Source: JBEEJL01 sp049698095
GTDB taxonomy: Bacteria; Pseudomonadota; Gammaproteobacteria; Burkholderiales; JBEEJL01
DNA length: 10,914 nucleotides
Assembly: GCA_049698095.1 (NCBI GenBank)
Contig: JBAVXA010000219.1
Location: 1 to 10,914, forward strand
Direction: 5' to 3'
Under the pieces are notes generated by a model, which did not search any database, was not told where the DNA came from, and was given only the letters and a program-made list of their open reading frames with translations. The position numbers and the translations under genes are program-made. Numbering within the stretch: position 1 is the first letter of the stretch; each line of letters opens with the position of its first letter. This document shows positions 7,401 through 10,914 of this stretch, piece after piece.

Positions 7401-9080
7401 TCAGTTTTTTTGCTGCGATCGCGCAATAAATGCATTTAATACGTTACGTGTAATCTGCTGAACATTGGTGTTAGCCAAAGTGGAATTTCTGGCCCCGAAA
7501 TCATCTAGGCCAAAATTCCAGTACATCGAACCGGAAGAGAATACTCCTGCACCACTCTGTGCCTCATAGTAAGTCATATGGGAATAGCGTATTTCGCTGG
7601 ACGGTGAGCCGTTCTTCAGAATAGGATAAGGTGACGTTCCAATGATCTGGACGTTAGCAGGCGATGAACCATCTACCCGATCGACCTCATAACCTAACAT
7701 TCCTTTAAGTTTATCGCCATTCCGAAGGTTGGTACCGTTACATATCCAACTTGCGTAATCGGAAATGACAATATCACCATTTACTTGGTCATAATCGAAC
7801 ATGATGCCTTGTAATTCCGCCTCTGGCCGATTCACCGGAGATTCTCGGAACCTGACTGTCGTTTCTGCCTTTTTATGAAATGCTTGGGGATCGAAGCCAA
7901 ACTTTTGGTATGACCCGGCATTGCCTCGCGCCACATTGTATAGCCATTTAATAATTGCTTTGAAAAAACTAGCATTTTTGTACGACACTATTGTTCGATC
8001 AGGTGTTCCATCGACTATCGATGGTTCAAGGCGGATTTGCCAGTAACCCATATTTGCACCAAAGAATCCCAAGTTGACCCCCAAGTCGCGCGCAGCTTGG
8101 ATGGCGTCACGCATTTGCTTGGTCCAATACTCATCATGGCCAACCGACAAGAATGCCTTGTAGCGGCGCAGCTGGTGGCTCGAATTATGAGTATCAATGT
8201 TGGTGGAATAAACAACATCGTAGCCTTCTTTTTCGAGAAACCGCAGCATATAGATTTCGAAGGCAAAAAATTGTCCGGCTCCATGGCTAGATAGGATGTT
8301 TGAATAGGGTCGGTTAAATGAAACCTTAAATGCCCGTTCATTTCCCTTGCTGTTATAGTCATATAATGACCAACCCGGATTAGGATCAAATGGGCTACCG
8401 GCGTCATACCCCCAGTTGTTATAAGCTTGGTACGTCGTCACGGCAGCTTGCATCATCAAGTCCGCATTTCGATTGTCATCGCGAACAACGAATGGAATGT
8501 AACTTTGCTTGCCATCTGAACTCGTAAGCTTGACCAGATAATAACCGCTTGCCCAATCGGTTTGGTCGCTTGGATTATCAGGTACATTTAGTGTATGGGA
8601 GACTTTCCAATTGCATTCTAATAATGACGTCGCCTTGTCAACCGTCGGGCAAGACGGCTGTTGAATTCCAGGGAGGTTTTTCGTCCCCTCCGTGGATATT
8701 CCGGAATGTATCAAACGACCGCCAACTCCCCCGTACCAGCCAACGCGGTATACATCCAGCGTGTAACTTTTTGATACTGTATGAACATAAAAATTTATCG
8801 TCCCGCCTCGCGCAACGCTTGTGGCTGAAGCATAGCCTTCTATTTCATGGTTGGCCGCATAATCCGACTCTGTAGATATTTGCCATTCCCTTGTGACACC
8901 GATGGATTTGGCGTTTTCCCGTTGAATAACGTTAGGTAAAGGCGGTTTTGTCATAATTTTCGTGGCTTCGCTCGATTCCTGCGCTGTCGTTGTTTTCGAT
9001 AGTGTGATTTGATCGAATTTGTCAGAAGCTGAACAAGCTACCAAGCCGGCCAGGAATAGCGCATGAATTCTGTAAGGCAT
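7401..9080 (-). CDS. Lipoprotein with N,N-dimethylformamidase beta-subunit-like domain
   Basis: The 559-residue product begins with a short signal ending in the lipobox LVAC (Cys16), so it should be lipidated and held at a membrane. After a Ser/Thr-rich spacer comes a beta-rich part (about 78-200: EIEGYAS, VYRVGWYGGVGGR, GYYLVKL, FVVRDDNR), then the catalytic-looking core (about 210-540). Key blocks are TTYQAYNNW (215-223), SFNRPY (254-259), GHDEYW (314-319), GANMGYWQIR (341-350) and, later, LGYEVD and WNFGLDD. This is the pattern of the dimethylformamidase large subunit. From memory, that enzyme holds iron with two Tyr and one Glu, and I infer that HDEYW supplies the Glu and that TTYxAYN and RPY supply Tyr. 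Cys144 and Cys156 probably form a disulfide. The start is fixed by an in-frame TAA 12 bases upstream and by the lipobox. No ribosome site is visible. The reaction and substrate are unknown. It lies 79 bases downstream of a paralogue. Confidence 0.82.
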   Translation of the reverse strand: MPYRIHALFLAGLVACSASDKFDQITLSKTTTAQESSEATKIMTKPPLPNVIQRENAKSIGVTREWQISTESDYAANHEIEGYASATSVARGGTINFYVHTVSKSYTLDVYRVGWYGGVGGRLIHSGISTEGTKNLPGIQQPSCPTVDKATSLLECNWKVSHTLNVPDNPSDQTDWASGYYLVKLTSSDGKQSYIPFVVRDDNRNADLMMQAAVTTYQAYNNWGYDAGSPFDPNPGWSLYDYNSKGNERAFKVSFNRPYSNILSSHGAGQFFAFEIYMLRFLEKEGYDVVYSTNIDTHNSSHQLRRYKAFLSVGHDEYWTKQMRDAIQAARDLGVNLGFFGANMGYWQIRLEPSIVDGTPDRTIVSYKNASFFKAIIKWLYNVARGNAGSYQKFGFDPQAFHKKAETTVRFRESPVNRPEAELQGIMFDYDQVNGDIVISDYASWICNGTNLRNGDKLKGMLGYEVDRVDGSSPANVQIIGTSPYPILKNGSPSSEIRYSHMTYYEAQSGAGVFSSGSMYWNFGLDDFGARNSTLANTNVQQITRNVLNAFIARSQQKN

Positions 9081-9088
9081 ATCAAAGA

Positions 9089-9116
9089 CTTATAAGTAAT
9101 GCTATTGCAATCGCAA
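9089..9116 (-). promoter_or_regulatory. Candidate promoter giving a nearly leaderless lipoprotein transcript
   Basis: On the minus strand TTGCGA (9111-9116), 16 bases and TATAAG (9089-9094) give four and five matches to the boxes. The -10 box ends only eight bases before the ATG, so the transcript would begin at or next to the start codon. This agrees with the missing ribosome site. The -10 lies in a perfect 10-base palindrome (ACTTATAAGT, 9088-9097), and ATTGCAAT (9104-9111) is another palindrome overlapping the -35. Prediction from sequence only. Confidence 0.35.
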
Positions 9117-9142
9117 TTCTCGGCGTAAATAAATTACCGGCC

Positions 9143-9157
9143 TGACGAATTTCGTCA
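9143..9157. repeat. 15-base palindrome after the stop of the upstream paralogue
   Basis: TGACGAA, one T and TTCGTCA form a perfect inverted repeat three bases after the stop codon at 9160-9162 (minus strand). As RNA it can fold into a five-pair stem with a five-base loop. It may be a weak terminator or a protein-binding operator for the downstream lipoprotein gene. No T run follows on the minus strand, so read-through into the next gene is possible. Confidence 0.35.
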
Positions 9158-9159
9158 AG

Positions 9160-10914
9160 TCATATATAACGTGTGTGTTTGCTTCCTGCCCGCCGACTGA
9201 CCAACGAATTTGTTCGCCGCAAACAGAAACGGTAGCGAAAAACAATTGCAGCTACGAACAACAGCAGCATGCTCATATCAATCCGTTCAGGCTTAAGGGA
9301 GTCAGAAGTACACCCACCGCCGGATGCTGAACTGTTTACCGACGCACTGCTGTTATCCATTGATTCAGGCATTGCGCTCTTTGAAACTACTCTTGTGGGA
9401 GGCGCAGAGATAAACGAATTGAACACATTACGCGTAATCTGTTTTACGTTTTCATTTAGCAGTGCATTACCATATGGGCCAGAGTCATCTACTCCCCAGT
9501 TCCATTGCATGCTGCCGGTAGCAAACACCTTGGCGCCGCTGGCAGCGATGTATTGGGTCATGTGCGAAAAATTTTGTGTAATACCGTCGCATGTCAATTG
9601 GGGAAAGCTTGTCTGTACGTTTGCCGGACAAGTGAACGGCGAAGCAGCGATCGTCTGAATATTGCTCGGTGATGACGTATCTTTTCCATCTACTTCATAG
9701 CCCAATAAGCCAATAAACTTATCGCCCGGTTGTAGTCGCTTGGTCTGGTCTGCGGTGGACTTGGTGCCATCGCATAGTGAGCTGGAACAATCCGAAATCA
9801 CCATGTCCGCATTTTCAAGTGAATTAAAAATATATTGCACACCGATGAAAGAAGCCTCGGGTAACTTGATCGGCAAATCACGGAACCGTCGGGTTACCAG
9901 TTGGGATTGCGGATCAGTCCTATAAGCCGGGTCATTTCCCCAATCGTACTTGTAGGCCACTATATTGCGATTGGGCTTTGCGCCATTTGCCGCATTACTG
10001 GGGTCGAGGCGAATTTGCCAATAAGCGGCGTTGGCCCCAAGGAAGGCTAAATTCACGCCTGCATCGCGGGCATTCTCGACGTTGTTGCGCATATCCATGC
10101 TCCAGTATTCGTCATGGCCCACCGACAAAAAAGCTTTATATTTCAGCAGTTGATTGCCCGCCGCATGGGTATCAATATTAGTGTTGTAAGAAACGTCATA
10201 TCCCTCGCGCTCGATGAAGCGCACCATACTACTTTCCCATTCCAGAAAAAAACCTGCGCCTTTTAGTTCTCGCCGGTTGGACGGATTTACAACTTGATAA
10301 GGCCGGTTAAACGATACTCTTTTTGCCTGAGGGGTGGAGTACGAGCCATAGTTGACGAATTTGCCATCGGCGTCTTTTATGTCGGTCCACCCGTTATAGG
10401 CTGCGTAGGTGGTAACACTTGATTGGAAGAGAAAATCAGACGCGCGGTTATCATCGCGTACTACAAAGATAATATAGCTTTGCTTGCCGCTAGGCTCACC
10501 TGTAAGCTTGGCCAAATAATAACCGCTAGGCCAGTCAGTCGGGTCGGAGGGATTGTTGGCAGTTATCGTGTAATTACTTTGCCAGCTACATTCGACCAAA
10601 TGAGTGCTTGTGTCGTGATCACAAGTGGACTGCACTATACCGGGAATCGGCGCCTGTGAAGTGGAAATCATCCGCCCTCCTAAGCCGCCATACCAACCGT
10701 ATCGATACACAGAGACTGTGTACGTCGTGTCTGAAGTATTGACATAGAGATTGATCGATTCACCTCGGTTGATGCTGGTGGCAGAAGCATAGCCTTCGAT
10801 CTCACGATTCAGGGCGACCGCGCTATTCGGTATGGCCCATTCGGCCGTGCCTGTTTTAGCGTTCTCGAGTTGCGTGGCGTTGGGGCCCGGCGTTGGCGTT
10901 GGCGTTGGCGTTGG
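9160..10914 (-). CDS. N,N-dimethylformamidase beta-subunit-like surface protein with C-terminal sorting tail (5' end cut)
   Basis: The frame is open to the right edge and codes at least 584 residues; the GTG at 10710 is internal, not the start. The visible N-terminal end is a Pro-Thr repeat linker. After it comes the same domain as in the neighbouring lipoprotein: REIEGYAS, VYRYGWYGGLGGR, FVVRDDNR, TTYAAYNGW, SFNRPY, GHDEYW (about 266-271 of the visible part), GANAAYWQIR, LGYEVD and WNWGVDD. Cysteine pairs (CDHDTSTHLVEC, CSSSLC and another) fit an exported protein. After FNSFISAPP comes a Ser/Asn-rich spacer, then GGGC (Cys about 535), a hydrophobic stretch MSMLLLFVAAIVF and a basic tail with RFCLRR. 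This layout resembles Cys-containing CTERM sorting tails. The signal peptide and any further N-terminal domain lie outside the window. The substrate is unknown. The last 79 bases before the next gene hold a palindrome. Confidence 0.8.
   Translation of the reverse strand, partial: PTPTPTPTPGPNATQLENAKTGTAEWAIPNSAVALNREIEGYASATSINRGESINLYVNTSDTTYTVSVYRYGWYGGLGGRMISTSQAPIPGIVQSTCDHDTSTHLVECSWQSNYTITANNPSDPTDWPSGYYLAKLTGEPSGKQSYIIFVVRDDNRASDFLFQSSVTTYAAYNGWTDIKDADGKFVNYGSYSTPQAKRVSFNRPYQVVNPSNRRELKGAGFFLEWESSMVRFIEREGYDVSYNTNIDTHAAGNQLLKYKAFLSVGHDEYWSMDMRNNVENARDAGVNLAFLGANAAYWQIRLDPSNAANGAKPNRNIVAYKYDWGNDPAYRTDPQSQLVTRRFRDLPIKLPEASFIGVQYIFNSLENADMVISDCSSSLCDGTKSTADQTKRLQPGDKFIGLLGYEVDGKDTSSPSNIQTIAASPFTCPANVQTSFPQLTCDGITQNFSHMTQYIAASGAKVFATGSMQWNWGVDDSGPYGNALLNENVKQITRNVFNSFISAPPTRVVSKSAMPESMDNSSASVNSSASGGGCTSDSLKPERIDMSMLLLFVAAIVFRYRFCLRRTNSLVSRRAGSKHTRYI
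10889..10914. repeat. Hexanucleotide tandem repeat (GGCGTT) at the window edge
   Basis: GGCGTT occurs at least four times in a row and continues past the right edge. On the coding (minus) strand it reads CCAACG units and codes alternating Pro-Thr, a flexible extracellular linker before the enzyme domain. Because the unit is six bases, gain or loss of copies would change linker length without breaking the frame. The total copy number cannot be seen. Confidence 0.75.

Noticed and set aside
9160..10710. Gene start at 10710 for the right-hand dimethylformamidase-like protein
   Set aside because: The frame continues without a stop to 10914 and codes the conserved REIEGYAS block and a Pro-Thr linker, so 10710 is an internal GTG.
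1..10914. CRISPR array, insertion sequence, integrase, phage or toxin-antitoxin genes
   Set aside because: No regularly spaced repeats, transposase or integrase motifs, or paired small genes were seen on either strand.

Overview
The window looks like a chromosomal segment of a betaproteobacterium. The evidence is the gene order smc-zipA-ligA on one strand, a short-form queF divergent to it, and the character of the proteins (a betaproteobacterial-style ZipA and a QueF with the N-terminal pattern T-x-K-P-T-K-Q-L-E-T-F). Genus and order cannot be fixed from the sequence. Base composition is moderate to high in the housekeeping half. Two 60-base lines of smc hand-counted to about 61% GC.

Layout, left to right. 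Positions 1-5458 (minus strand) hold a tight chromosome-maintenance operon. smc (condensin ATPase) overlaps zipA (FtsZ membrane tether) by four bases (ATGA), and 9 bases further on comes ligA (NAD+-dependent DNA ligase), cut by the left window edge. Positions 5459-5564 are a compact divergent promoter region for smc (minus) and queF (plus, queuosine biosynthesis). Next come a minus-strand Gfa/CENP-V-type zinc protein (6172-6645) and a plus-strand small secreted protein with one carboxypeptidase-regulatory-like beta-sandwich domain (6805-7311).

Positions 7401-10914 (minus strand) hold the accessory part: two tandem paralogues related to the N,N-dimethylformamidase large (beta) subunit. The first to be transcribed (9160-10914) runs off the right edge. 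It starts in the window with a Pro-Thr hexanucleotide-repeat linker and ends in a Gly-Gly-Gly-Cys + hydrophobic + basic tail that looks like a CTERM-type sorting signal. The second (7401-9080) is complete, has an N-terminal lipoprotein signal and no C-terminal anchor. Both keep the HDEYW, TTYxAYN and SFNRPY blocks, which may be the iron site of dimethylformamidase. Both also have a conserved cysteine pair that fits an exported, disulfide-bonded protein. No dimethylformamidase small subunit gene is visible. Sampled lines of this part hand-count to about 45-47% GC, lower than smc.

The left half is ordinary core genome. The tandem, differently anchored surface enzymes are the only part that could be a little-described system, and their substrate cannot be read from the sequence. 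No rRNA, tRNA, CRISPR array, insertion sequence or phage gene was found.
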